64,000 nt of DNA from Parapristionchus giblindavisi (Eukaryota > Nematoda > Chromadorea > Rhabditida > Diplogasteridae). Under the pieces are notes generated by a model. The model had not been told where the DNA came from and made no database searches. It was given only the letters and a program-made list of their open reading frames with translations. Shown piece by piece: positions 1 through 9,879 of this stretch. Where the stretch lies: assembly GCA_943737045.1 (NCBI GenBank), contig CALSFV010000250.1, positions 594,001-658,000 on the forward strand, written 5' to 3'. Made by a program: the position numbers and the translations under genes. The stretch's first letter is position 1; each line of letters starts with the position of its first letter.

Positions 1-90
1 AAATGGGCGGAGTCAGAATCGATATATAAGTAGGGTTCACCATAAATGGGTGAGCGAGTATATCTAGATCCTTTGACAGGTAAAAGAATA

Positions 91-172
91 GGGACCCATG
101 GTCTAGTGGATAAATGCTAGGACTACCAATCCGAGCGGTTGGTCGGCAGGTAGGTTCGAATCCCGGAGAGGA
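91..172 (+). repeat. tRNA-like segment, copy 1
   Basis: TGGTCTAGTGG matches the A-box consensus TRGYNNARNGG and GGTTCGAATCC matches the B box, at tRNA-like spacing. Acceptor and anticodon stems do not pair well, so this is a tRNA-derived repeat and not a working tRNA. It lies about 50 bp downstream of the TATATAAG motif of the unit. Confidence 0.55.
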
Positions 173-1088
173 TCAGCAAAAGAGAATCACTCTCACCTGT
201 TCCCAAGTTCTTTTGCAATTTTTTGATTCAATGTATTCCCCCTCTCCCTACGCTAACGTATATTGTGTGACAGAAGTCCCATAGAATGAGCGTGAATCGT
301 GAACTGACTTTTTACGTAAATTTCGTGCATATTTTTCTCGTTTTTTAAAAAATAAGTTTGAGCTAATTAATATTAGTAATCATAATATATAATAATAATA
401 ATAATACTTTATCTATCAGCACATTAAATGCAGAGAGGGCCAAAACAGGGGGAATCTTCTTAACCACAAGATTTATCCTTTCGTCTCTGAGAGAATTCAT
501 CAAGAAAACGTCGGCATATGAAACTTGATTATGATAGTCTAATAACCCACGAAAACTTGTTCGTCCAATAGGCCTGCTTGACGAGACGGAAATACCGCTC
601 CTGTCCGATCCGATCCGAGCGGTTGGTCGCAGAGTGGTTCGATCCTCAAAGAGGGTCAGCAAAAGACGATCACTCTCACTTGTTCTCAAGTTCTTTTGCA
701 ATTTTTTGATTCAATGTATTCCCCCTCTCCCTACGCTAACGTATATTGTGTGACAGAAGTCCCGTAGAATGAGCGTGAATCGTGAACTGACTTTTTACGT
801 AAATTTCGTGCATATTTTTTCTCGCTTTAAAAAAAAAAAAGTTTGAGCTAATTAATATTAGTAATCATAATATATAATAATAATAATAATACTTTATCTA
901 TCAGCACATTAAATGCAGAGAGGGCCAAAACAGGGGGAACCTTCTTATCCACAAGATTTATCCTTTCGTCTCTGAGAGAATTCATCAAGAAAACGTCGGC
1001 ATATGAAACTTGATTATGATAGTCAAATAACCCACGAAAACTTGTTCGTCCAATAGGCCTGCTTGACGAGACGGAAATACCGCTCCTG
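120..1088 (+). repeat. Direct duplication of about 483 bp in the unit tail
   Basis: The segment from the tRNA-like B-box region through the AT-rich tail to the motif CCGCTCCTG is present twice (about 180-600 and 664-1088), nearly identical. The second copy's tRNA-like part (607-656) keeps only the 3' half with GGTTCGATCC. This is a recent local tandem duplication inside the unit. Confidence 0.75.
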
Positions 1089-2803
1089 ACTTTCCAAAGT
1101 CTTCTAGGAGGGGACTCAACTGTTAATCCTTTTCTCTGGATGAAATAGGCGAGTGTAGTCGAGAGTGGAGAGAGGATAATCCAACCGACCGAACCGCAGA
1201 GAGAAAAGGCAGAAGAAAATCATAATATACATTACCTATTACAGTATACAGAGAAAAACTTGGAGTGAGAGAGAAAGGGTGTGAGAGTAATTATGCAAGT
1301 GCATTTTATACGGACAATATCACTCATTTATGTTCATATAGCGACAGGTTTCATTCTAAATATTCATCTTCATCATCTTTGAGAGCATCGTAGTGCATAT
1401 CAAAGTCATCAATTCCTCTGACATTTCAATGTGGAAACGGTTCAAAGTCACAACATTTTCAGTTTGCACAAAATCCCACGAGTATTGATGATACTTTGAT
1501 CAGAGCAGAGAGTGTACAGATATGAGAGAGTGCAGAGACATAGAGTGGAATAGTGAGAGAGTGTGGACAAGTAAGAGAGTGCAGAGAAAGAAAGACATGC
1601 GAGCGTCAGTGATCTACCATTGTTTATCAATCGTTGTTCCCTCAGTCCTCGTTGTCTTTCCCGCCATTTCCTATTGTTCGTGTTGTTTCCTTGAATATTC
1701 GTTTTTTCTCCCTCTCTCCCTATGTCCTGTCTTTCATCCTCCCTCTCTATCTCACCTCCACCTCTTTACCTATCTCATCTCTGCCCTTCTCTTCCTTCTC
1801 CCTCTAAATTATCGATCGACTTTATACCTGACTTTGCCGACTTTGCCCGCTGTAGTTGTCTAGACATGCATCTAATATGTTCCAATTTGCATATGCTCAT
1901 CATGCCACATGTTCTCATTCTTTTTCATATCGTTTACAGACCTTGGCCTTATTGTCTCTCTTCGTGTTAGTCTTCTTTTCAACTTGATCTTTGATCTTTC
2001 ATTCACTGTTCTATCGTCCGCATACACATTCACAGTCTATAGCGCTTATTTACATGGTACGTGTGAGATCAAACTACACTCTCTCTCTGACCCACTCACT
2101 GTCTCTTCACTCTATCTCTTTCTCTCACTATCTAGCCTATGTTCATTTATGTCTTGGCCTATGAATGGACGCTTCCTTCTATAACAAAACCATTTTTGTC
2201 CGTGTTATGTCCGAGATAGTTTATGAGCCCAAGATTTGGTTTGTGTGATTAATAGTTTCATCAAAAGAAGCATCCACCATTCAGTTCTAGACCGTTTTTC
2301 ACTCAAGAACGTGGTCCTCTTGTACTCTCGCGATTGTTTATTCCGTGTCTCTCTTCTCCCTAATTCATATCCTAGAACCGATGAATAACAACTGGATGAT
2401 AACTTCTTGCACATAAGGAGCGCAAATGAATAGACAAAGCATGCAAATGGTTATCTTCCAGTCGGTTATTATTTATCGGTTCTCATTCGACATAGTGCCC
2501 TAGATCATCACGTCGTATGTCCTTCCTTCACAATATAATACTCAATGTAATCCATTTCATATTCAGTAGCTAGTCGTCACGGTCGTCGAAGATAAGGTGA
2601 TTCGTCCTGCTTGTTTGGTCGAAGCCAAGGACGGCAATCCCAAGCCGACTGCCACTCTGTCACTGCCCTTGACTACAACTTCGCTGTTATAAGGTATACT
2701 GTAGTTTAGCTACCGTAAACTGACAAATTTGATCATCATAGTTTCAGGAGTTATGGCTGTTGAGGTGTGCATCGAGTGCATTCGACGAGGAGCGATTCGT
2801 ACC

Positions 2804-3045
2804 ATGGCCTCCCTCTCTGGAACACAGGTACGGTAGTTGCACCACAAATCATGATCATCACCTTTGTTTGAGTAATTGTGTGCATTTTGCAGTTTGCCAA
2901 GGACCCGGTCATGCACGATCAATTGGATGAGGGATTTGGATTGAGTGACGAGGAGATGAGGATGAGGAGGATTTCGTGTTGGCGACGTCTATCTGCACAC
3001 GATTTTGCTGCTTCTCAGGCCTGTTCTTTCTTATTTTTGTCCTAG
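2804..3045 (+). CDS. Small two-exon ORF of the tandem repeat unit (unknown function)
   Basis: Exon 2804-2827 (MASLSGTQ) ends at a CAG/GTACGG donor; a 65-base intron ends in TTTTGCAG; exon 2893-3045 continues in the same phase and encodes an acidic stretch including DPVMHDQLDEGFGL and SDEEMRMRRI, then stops. The predicted protein is 58 residues. Other copies begin exon 2 at 21390, about 27502, 36587 and 41454, and one is inverted near 32770-32850. Over the acidic stretch they differ mainly by substitutions and keep the frame, but the upstream exon varies and some copies stop earlier, right after the arginine-rich end. I do not recognise the protein. It may be element-encoded or a captured host exon; coding status is unproven. 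Confidence 0.3.
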
Positions 3046-3399
3046 TAACAATTGACTTTTTTCGTGTGATTTAAATCTGTGTGCATATCCTCGTCTCTAG
3101 TCATGTCCTAGTGCGTACTAGTCATATTCCATATCGATGGCAGAGGCCAAAATTATGAATCTTATCTTAATTTATCATATTTCATTTATGTTCAGTACCT
3201 GATGTCACTGAAGGACATCGTAATCGTCGTCTGATGGTCACCTATTATCTTCTAATGAACGCCGGTGCTGCTCCAACGTCTTGCTGTGTTTGCCGACGTT
3301 TTCCGGCATCTTCATCTACCTTATCTTCCGAATTAATAAAGATATTTGGGGTGATTGATGCTTGCAAGCGGTGTCCAAGCCCGCGAAGTTAAAAGGGCG

Positions 3400-3425
3400 G
3401 AGCCAGAATCGATATATAAGTAGGG
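3400..3425 (+). promoter_or_regulatory. TATA-like box in repeat unit
   Basis: GGGCGGAGCCAGAATCGATA followed by TATAAGTAGG recurs in every unit (start of window, 3405, 21885, 27990, 37085, 41955). A TATATAAG element this well conserved could be a Pol II core promoter of the repeat. This is inferred from the motif only. Confidence 0.3.
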
Positions 3426-3480
3426 TTCACCATAAATGGGTGAGTGAGTTTATCTAGATCCTTTGATAGGTAAAAGAATA

Positions 3481-3562
3481 GGGGCCCATGGTCTAGTGGA
3501 TAAATGCTAGGATTACCAATCCGAGCGGTTGGTCGGCAGGAAGGTTCGATCCCCGAAGAGGA
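3481..3562 (+). repeat. tRNA-like segment, copy 2
   Basis: A box TGGTCTAGTGG and B box GGTTCGATCC are intact, as in the copy at 91-172. Confidence 0.55.
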
Positions 3563-4465
3563 TTAGCAAAAGAGAATCACTCTCACTTGTTCACAAGTTC
3601 TTTTGCAATTTTCAAGTTTTTTTGCAATTTTTTGATTCAATGTATTCCCCCTCTCCCTACGCTAACGTGTAGTGTGTGACAGAAGTCCCATAGAATGAGC
3701 GTGAATCGTGAACTGACTTTTTACGTAAATTTCGTACATATTTTTTCTCGTTTTTTAAAAAATAAGTTTGAGCTAATTAATATTAGTAATCATAATATAT
3801 AATAATAATAACAATAATACTTTATCTATCAGCACATTAAATGCAGAGAGGGCCAAAACAGGGGGAATCTTCTTATCCACAAGATTTATCCTTTCGTCTC
3901 TGAGAGAATTCATCTCCATTCAAGAAAACGTCGGCATATGAAACTTGATTATGATAGTCAAATAACCCACGAAAACTTGTTCGTCCAATAGGCCTGCTTG
4001 ACGAGACGGAAATACCGCTCCTGACTTTCCAAAGTCTTCTAGGAGGGGACCCAACTGTTAATCCTTTTCTCTGGATGAAATAGGCGAGTGTAGTCGAGAG
4101 TGGAGAGAGGATAATCCAACCGACCGAACCGCAGAGAGAAAAGGCAGAAGAAAATCATAATATACATTACCTATTACAGTATACAGAGAAAAACTTGGAG
4201 TGAGAGAGAAAGGGTGTGAGAGTAATTATGCAAGTGCATTTTATACGGACAATATCACTCATTTATGTTCATATAGCGACAGGTTTCATTCTAAATATTC
4301 ATCTTCATCATCTTTGAGAGCATCGTAGTGCATATCAAAGTCATCAATTCCTCTGACATTTCAATGTGGAAACGGTTCAAATTCACAACATTTTCAGTTT
4401 GCACAAAATCCCACTAGTATTGATGATACTTTGATCAGAACAGAGAGTGTACAGATATGAGAGGG

Positions 4466-4874
4466 TTCCTTTCCCTCACCCTCTCTACCTTTCCCTCTCC
4501 CTCTCTACCTTTCCCTCTCCCTCTCTACCTTTCCCTCTCCCTCTCTACCTTTCCCTCTCCCTCTCTACCTTTCCCTCTCCCTCTCTATCTTTCCCTCTCC
4601 CTCTCTACCTTTCCCTCTCCCTCTCTACCTTTCCCTCTCCCTCTCTACCTTTCCCTCTCCCTCTCTACCTTTCCCTCTCCCTCTCTACCTTTCCTCTCCA
4701 TCTCTACCTTTCCCTCTCCCTCTCTTCCTTTCCCTCTACATCTCTACCTTTCCCTCTCCATCTCTACCTTTCCCTCTCCCTCTCTTCCTTTCCCTCTACA
4801 TCTCTACCTTTCCCTCTCCCTCTCTATCTTTCCCTCTCCCTCTCTATCTTTCCCTCTCCCTCTCTACCTTTCCC
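4466..4874 (+). repeat. 20-bp minisatellite, CCCTCTCCCTCTCTACCTTT type
   Basis: About twenty tandem copies of a 20-base pyrimidine unit, with the last third showing one-base variants (CCATCTCT, CTCTTCCT). It starts where the array unit would otherwise continue, so it interrupts the repeat. Open frames through it (all Leu/Ser/Pro/Phe) are a by-product of the repeat. Confidence 0.9.
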
Positions 4875-5350
4875 ACCTGTCACTATTTCCTATTATAAAT
4901 AAATAAATAAATTAAATAAAATAAGATAAATCTAATAATCGCAATAATTCTCTTTCATCTTCACTAGTAACGAGTTACAAGGGAGAATGCGATGTTTTTT
5001 TGAATTCCATTAATATCAAAGATCAAAGATCATAATTTCAGATCAATTGCAATTTGTATGGAATACAATCGTAGGGAAATACAATTAAAATACGAACAAA
5101 GTTTAGCAATACTACAGGATTGGCGGGAAACAATTGGGTGCAGACCTATTCTTCTTCGTTATATCAAATTGGGTAATTAGGGTTGATGGGGGGGGGGGGT
5201 GAGAATAGGTTGAATGGTACAAATAATAGCTAAAGACTCATCACGTTATTGAATCCACCGAGAAGGGAATGGTTACTTATTTCTTGTACAACCGTCAAGT
5301 ATTTAGGCAGTGGTGGTTGATTCGGTTATTCTAGAACGACCGGCAGGGAC
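4875..5350. other. Intergenic, AT-rich, no gene seen
   Basis: This contains short AAATA and GATCAAA repeats and a run of 12 G at 5188-5199. No supported coding exon. Confidence 0.5.
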
Positions 5351-5842
5351 ATATCGTACATGTAAAAATCATTGTATCATGAACGGTGTGAATGGGTCTG
5401 AACGGATCAGGCCGATCAAGATTTTGAGCGAGCGATTATGAGCGAACCGAACATTTTCGTAAATTCTCTTTGTTTTCATTGTTTTTCTCTTATTCGAATC
5501 TACTATATTGAAATAAATTAGGCCACAATATTGCCATTTAACAAAAATCATTGCTTTCACTCTGAAGAAATTGCCCCAATGAACTAAAATTGACCTAATT
5601 ATTCAGCGTATAATCGGAACAGTTTATTCAACGTCCAAGCAATGATTTTGGTTAAATGGCAATATTTTGGCCTAATTTATTTTAATGTAGTAGATTCGAA
5701 TAAGAGAAAAACAAGGAAAACAAAGAGACATTACGAAAATGTTCGGTTCGCTCATAATCGCTCGCTCAAAATCTTGATCGGCCTGATCCGTTCAGACCCA
5801 TTCACACCGTTCATGATACAATGATTTTTACATGTACGATAT
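5351..5842. mobile_element. Inverted-repeat element, about 210-bp arms
   Basis: The outer ends are ATATCGTACATGTAAAAATC and its reverse complement. Arms of roughly 210 bp (5351-5560 and about 5640-5842) are nearly identical, with a spacer of about 80 bp. Open frames of 60-63 codons in each arm are mirror images of one another and there is no transposase, so it is a non-autonomous fold-back/MITE element. It lies in the broken minus-strand gene at 5843-6460. The target duplication could not be resolved because the ends are themselves palindromic. Confidence 0.7.
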
Positions 5843-6455
5843 TCACCGTTACCACCTACTCTAGTAGTCGTTGTTGAGGGAGTTGATTCGGTAGGTGTAA
5901 GAACTGTAGATGACGTAGTAGAATCGGTTGTTGTATCACCTGATCTTTGTAATAATTAAAAATATCTCGCAGATATGTCATTGGCTCTTACTTCTATCGT
6001 AAATTAATTCAATTAGATTATATAATTGAATTGAATTGAATCGTATATGCAATATATTTATTGAGTATCTCAAGGAAATTTAAAAAAATAAAATTTACCA
6101 CATTTCTCCCAAATATTTGGCGGATTTATAGTGCATTGTGGTCCTCCTTCCTCTTCAGGACCAAGTAAAGTACAAATTCCTTTATCGAATAGTACCGCTG
6201 AACATTGCAAATGGAAACCAACGATTAGTGATTGAGGGCAATTTAAAAATGTCAATAAATATCAAAGAAATTATGTTTATCAGTCAATAGAAGAAAAGAG
6301 AAAAAAACTAAAATGTACCAATCGCCTAAGTTAGCAGGACCACTACATTTGCCAAACAGTGTTCTTGTACTTATCAATGCACTTACGGCTCACCTCTTCG
6401 TCAGCATCACAAAGTTGCTCGCAGGCAACTAAATCGGCAACAGTTCCTGCATCTT
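5843..6455 (-). pseudogene. Broken secreted-type gene: Cys-containing exons and Thr-rich exon
   Basis: Three minus-strand exons can be read. Exon A (about 6455-6394) contains DLVACEQLCDADEE and ends at a GTGAGC donor. Exon B (to 6099, start unresolved, about 6236-6205) contains CSAVLFDKGICTLLG and two further cysteines, ending TGTG/GTAAAT. Exon C starts at 5939 after GATCAG; its phase joins exon B correctly and it is threonine/serine rich (DTTTDSTTSSTVLTPTESTP). Paired cysteines followed by a Thr-rich linker resemble nematode extracellular CW/PAN-like proteins, an inference from pattern only. No start codon was found, and exon C runs into the inverted-repeat element at 5842. Likely disrupted. 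Confidence 0.4.
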
Positions 6456-6519
6456 CTACCAAAGGTCGTTGTGAACGATATTTCACGTTTTGGTAACTGG
6501 CAATCTGAATTGCCCAAAA

Positions 6520-6640
6520 ATCTTAATTCATCTGTTTTAACACTTTCCGCTCTGTCAATGCTTTCTCGTAGACAAAGAAAGCGAGAGAGCGTGGCCAGAG
6601 CGGAGAGTTTCAAATTAACCCAGGGAGTTTAAGGAAATAA
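6520..6640. mobile_element. MITE family B copy
   Basis: This palindromic element has the hallmark core GACAAAGAAAGCGAGAGAGC and arms carrying ACTTTCCGCTCTG / CAGAGCGGAGAGT. The family is flanked by TTAA-type sites. This copy has lost its left terminus. Confidence 0.65.
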
Positions 6641-6974
6641 CGGTATTATTCTTTGCAAGACAATGAAATGTATTGATGTTATTGATCAACTATTATATTC
6701 TAGATGAACCGAAGAATGAAATTGAGTTGATAGGAGAAGAATTAGGAAGAGAGAAGTTACGGACATTTTGCTTCTCAAATGTGAAAGTGGGTCTGGAAAG
6801 ACTGAGGTGGGAGGAAGAATATCCTGGCAACGTTAGTACACAGAAGAATGAGACTATGACGATTCTTCCTTAAACCATGACTTGATGACATGTGAAATGC
6901 ATTATATGTCATACTGCTATTTACTTTACATTTACATTAAAACAACTTTATCAGCATTGGGATGTTATTTTAGC

Positions 6975-7072
6975 TGGGTCGCCATTAGGGTTCTCCATCG
7001 AGTCCGATCATGTCTTGCTATTTGCATGAATTGAGGACCAGCCACCTTTACGAATTCATCTCTCCATCTCAT
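6975..7072 (-). pseudogene. LINE (RTE-like) ORF C-terminal fragment
   Basis: The minus strand reads RWRDEFVKVAGPQFMQIARH followed by DRTRWRTLMAT, the pattern found at the C-terminus of RTE-type retrotransposon polyproteins. No reverse transcriptase core is present; it is a truncated relic. Confidence 0.55.
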
Positions 7073-7094
7073 TTACTGGAAATTCAAAATAGGT

Positions 7095-7165
7095 AAAAAA
7101 AAGGTAAAGATACAACCCTTTATTCAAGGCACACGAAGTCCTGCGGGTGATCACTGCTAGTCCCA
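7095..7165 (-). repeat. Dispersed repeat with GCAGTGATCACCCGCAGGAC core
   Basis: The block reading (on one strand or the other) GCAGTGATCACCCGCAGGAC, TTCGTGTGCCTTGAATAA recurs at 16400-16500, 25880-25975, 30010-30090, 38770-38850 and 57288-57352. It may be a SINE-like or LINE-tail repeat; here it follows the LINE fragment on the same strand. Confidence 0.5.
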
Positions 7166-7263
7166 TTTGGGGGGGGGGGGATTCAGAAAAAGAATTAACG
7201 ATTACGAAGAACGACTGAGACAGTGGGTCGGCTAGCACAGACGTCCCCAAAAACGATGAGCAC

Positions 7264-7445
7264 CATACATTTTCATACCCTCACAATGTGAGGATCGACC
7301 ACTATATTCGGCTCATTTTCAGCATCGACCCACTGTATAAGGCTCACTTTTTATGCGAAAGATTGCTATTTAAGCGAAAAACATCGATTTTTCTAAATAG
7401 ACCCACTATATACAAAAGATTCAGTGAGGGCGCCAAAAACGTATG
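7264..7445. mobile_element. hAT-like MITE (CATACATTTTC family) with 8-bp duplication
   Basis: The ends are CATACATTTTC and ...CGTATG. It is flanked on both sides by ATGAGCAC (7256-7263 and 7446-7453), a perfect 8-bp target duplication. Members of the same family lie at 43561-43665, 53620-53803, 57413-57641 and 58121-58284. An 8-bp duplication fits hAT-type transposition; no transposase is present. Confidence 0.75.
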
Positions 7446-7549
7446 ATGAGCACCGCAAAAAATGGTGTTGTACATCTGGTGGTCAGTACGGGGAGTCGAG
7501 TAGCGAGTCACGGTCTTTGAGGATCTGTCCTCTGACAAGTGTGCTCATT

Positions 7550-7699
7550 AGGACCCCCAGGAAACAGGGACGCCCAGTCAAGAGATGGAGGGACGATTTC
7601 GTGAAGTCAGCTGGTCCTGAATTCACGCTAATTGCGAGGCACAATTCGGAAAATGGAGAAATTTCAAGGCACCCCAGCTACGAAACACCCATTAGATGA
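7550..7699 (+). pseudogene. LINE (RTE-like) ORF C-terminal fragment
   Basis: The plus strand reads GRPVKRWRDDFVKSAGPEF, the RTE-type C-terminal motif, within an open frame ending at 7699. Only the 3' end of the element survives. It is inverted relative to the copy at 6975-7072. Confidence 0.55.
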
Positions 7700-7957
7700 T
7701 AAAGTTGCTCAATGGCAATGTCAATGCCTCTGACAAGGGAAGCACCAGTTGCGACGGAAACGATTCGGAAAGCGTGGTTAGGGTTGAAGGGGGGGGGGGC
7801 GAGCGTTATCATGAAAGAAGTGGATCATCCTTCAATGCATTTCACATGTCATCAAGTCATGGTTTAGGGAAGAATCTTCGTAGTCTTCTGTGTACTAACG
7901 TTGCCAGGATATTCTTTCTTCCACCTCGAGACAGAAGAATACAACAAAAGAATACAC

Positions 7958-8103
7958 ACATCAGTGGCAGTATGCAAGAACCGTTTTTCGGGAAAATGTA
8001 ACGTCATTAGCTTAGGCAGAGGCGTTTTCCAAAAATCCTCCGCCTACTCTAATGACGTCACATTTTCCCGGAAACCGTTGTTCTTGCATAGGGCCACTGA
8101 AGA
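7958..8103. mobile_element. Small inverted-repeat MITE
   Basis: The arms share TCAGTGGC...TGCAAGAACCG and GGGAAAATGT-ACGTCAT with their complements at 8050-8103. No clear target duplication. A related arrangement around GACGTCA occurs at 53975-54095. Confidence 0.5.
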
Positions 8104-8156
8104 AAAAGAATAAAGCGAAAGAATAGCGGACAGATGAAATTAGAATCATCTAGAAT

Positions 8157-8263
8157 ATTTTATTTTATTTTATTTTATTTTATTTTATTTTATTTTATTT
8201 TATTTTATTTTATTTTATTTTATTTTATTTTATTTTATTTTATTTTATTTTATTTTATTTTAC
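8157..8263 (+). repeat. (TTTTA)n microsatellite, about 21 units
   Basis: Uninterrupted pentanucleotide repeat. The open frame through it is only repeat translation. Confidence 0.95.
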
Positions 8264-8759
8264 TTCATTTATTTGATGCACCCTTGACGGATGCCACAGC
8301 AAACACAGAAATGACAGGAGAAATAATAATAGTAATAGATTAGGATTTGGGGAAGGTGGCAGGGGTCATTTATATATTATATATTTAATCAACGTGCGTA
8401 TGCACGAAACGAACCACATAAAAGTGACTAGTGAAAATTCATGAAATTTAAATGTGGTATATTGGGGGGGTCAGGGTTTGATATCTCGGGGGTGGAAAGG
8501 GGATCTCTCATATGATATCGATAGCTAGAATAAACTAATTTACCAAAAACATCAATACATTCAATATTTCTTGCAAAGAAAGAATAATACCCTTATTTCC
8601 TTAAAGGTGCGAGGCATGTGCCAATGAATTAATATTTTCAATATTTTGTCTCGGGCTACGTAGTTTAAAAAATCTCAACCTTCTCTGACTAAATTACCAC
8701 GCCTGATATTCAATATTGACAGTACTGCAATTCGAGGAGATCGATTGGATCCCGGAAAA
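8264..8759. other. Intergenic, no gene seen
   Basis: AT-rich unique-looking sequence without supported exons or RNA genes. Confidence 0.4.
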
Positions 8760-8877
8760 AGGGCACACCCCAGACTAATCTGAAACTCTCTGCTCTGACT
8801 CTGCTCTCTCGCTTTCTTTGTCTACCAGAGAGCGTTGCCAGAGAGCAGAGCTGCAGATTAGCTGGGAGGGTATTCTA
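8760..8877. mobile_element. MITE family B copy
   Basis: Ends resemble GGCACACCCC; the centre carries CTCTCGCTTTCTTTGTCTAC with complementary flanks. Confidence 0.65.
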
Positions 8878-9879
8878 AAAATGGCCTTTGGCATTATTAT
8901 TTAAATTTTTTTTAAATATATTTAAAACAAACAGTATCCTTGCCCGGGCAGTCAAGCACTTGAAACTAATCAAAATTTCTACAGGAAACCTTAAACGTGA
9001 CTGCTCGGGCATGGACACTAATGGCAAATTATGAGACGAAATGATTGAAAGCAAAGGAAAGAACGACAAGGAAAATAAGTGAGAGAAAGAAAATAATAGT
9101 AACATAAACTAGTAAACTAGAGTAACTTATCCCTCTTCCTCTCCCTCTCCTTCTATTCTCTCTCCCACTCTCTCCTCCCACGCCAGCCAGTAATGAAATA
9201 TGCACGAGAGGGTCTTACTCTTCTGTTATAGACGTAGCGGCCGAAACACCATAGGGCACATTATTAGCTAACCTACTTGTTTGAAATTTACATATAAAGT
9301 GCCTTCTCAAGAAGAATATACTATAGTTGACGAAGCATTTGCCCGAATTTTAATTCGTTTGAAAAAAAAACCCACTACTCAAAAAGAAAATCATGGAGTG
9401 TCCAGTTTTAGATGTTTTCTAGACCTAGAGTTTCCCTACATTTTCTTAATTGGCTTAAGAAATTAAACTCAAAAGTTATTGTATTGAGCATATCAGCGTA
9501 ACTTGTAACAACGATCACTCTTTATTCAGAGCAACCAAATATAAATATTACAAAACGAATACACGAAAAAACTATAGATTAATAAAAAATAAAAAATAAA
9601 CTAGATCAACTAAAAAATAAATGAGTGTAGTGACGAACATAAATAATAATAGGTTACTCGAAATATTACATAAGTAAACTAATACTGTTAGGGAAATATT
9701 TCCATAAGGGAATTCTAATGAGATAGAGAAAAACAGAGAAAAGGTGTAACCAACATCACATAATAAGTTTTATATTTATCACTTTTTGTGTGTTAAAAAG
9801 CTCAAAAAGTGTTAAATATAGCACGCCACAGGTCTTATGTTGGTCACACCTCTCATCTCTGTGCTGTCTTCTCTACCAA
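8878..9879. other. Downstream flank of the sulfatase gene
   Basis: No other gene was found. On the minus strand an AATAAA (plus-strand TTTATT near 9520) could serve as the sulfatase polyadenylation signal about 355 bases past its stop codon. An inverted pair around TGCCCGGGCAGT / ACTGCTCGGGCA lies at 8940-9012. Confidence 0.35.

Larger units (their letters stand above)
1..4450 (+). repeat. Array 1: units of the large tandem repeat
   Basis: This stretch holds the end of one unit, a partly duplicated tail, and one full unit running from about 1491 to 4428. The junction motif GATCAGAGCAGAGAGTGTAC recurs near 1499 and (GATCAGAACAG variant) near 4433. The body from 1500 to 3400 is closely matched by the units of array 2 (19860-42400). 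Here the unit ends in an AT-rich tail with AATAATAAT runs, different from the tail in most array-2 units. The unit contains a TATA-like box, a tRNA-like segment and a small spliced ORF, annotated separately. No transposase or reverse transcriptase was seen in it. Confidence 0.8.
6815..7922. repeat. Inverted repeat bounding LINE-derived fragments
   Basis: Arms of about 90-100 bp (6815-6900 and 7828-7922) share ACCATGACTTGATGACATGT and its complement. Between them lie two inverted copies of a LINE C-terminal coding fragment and a small 8-bp-duplication MITE. It looks like a head-to-head arrangement of two partial LINE ends. Confidence 0.55.
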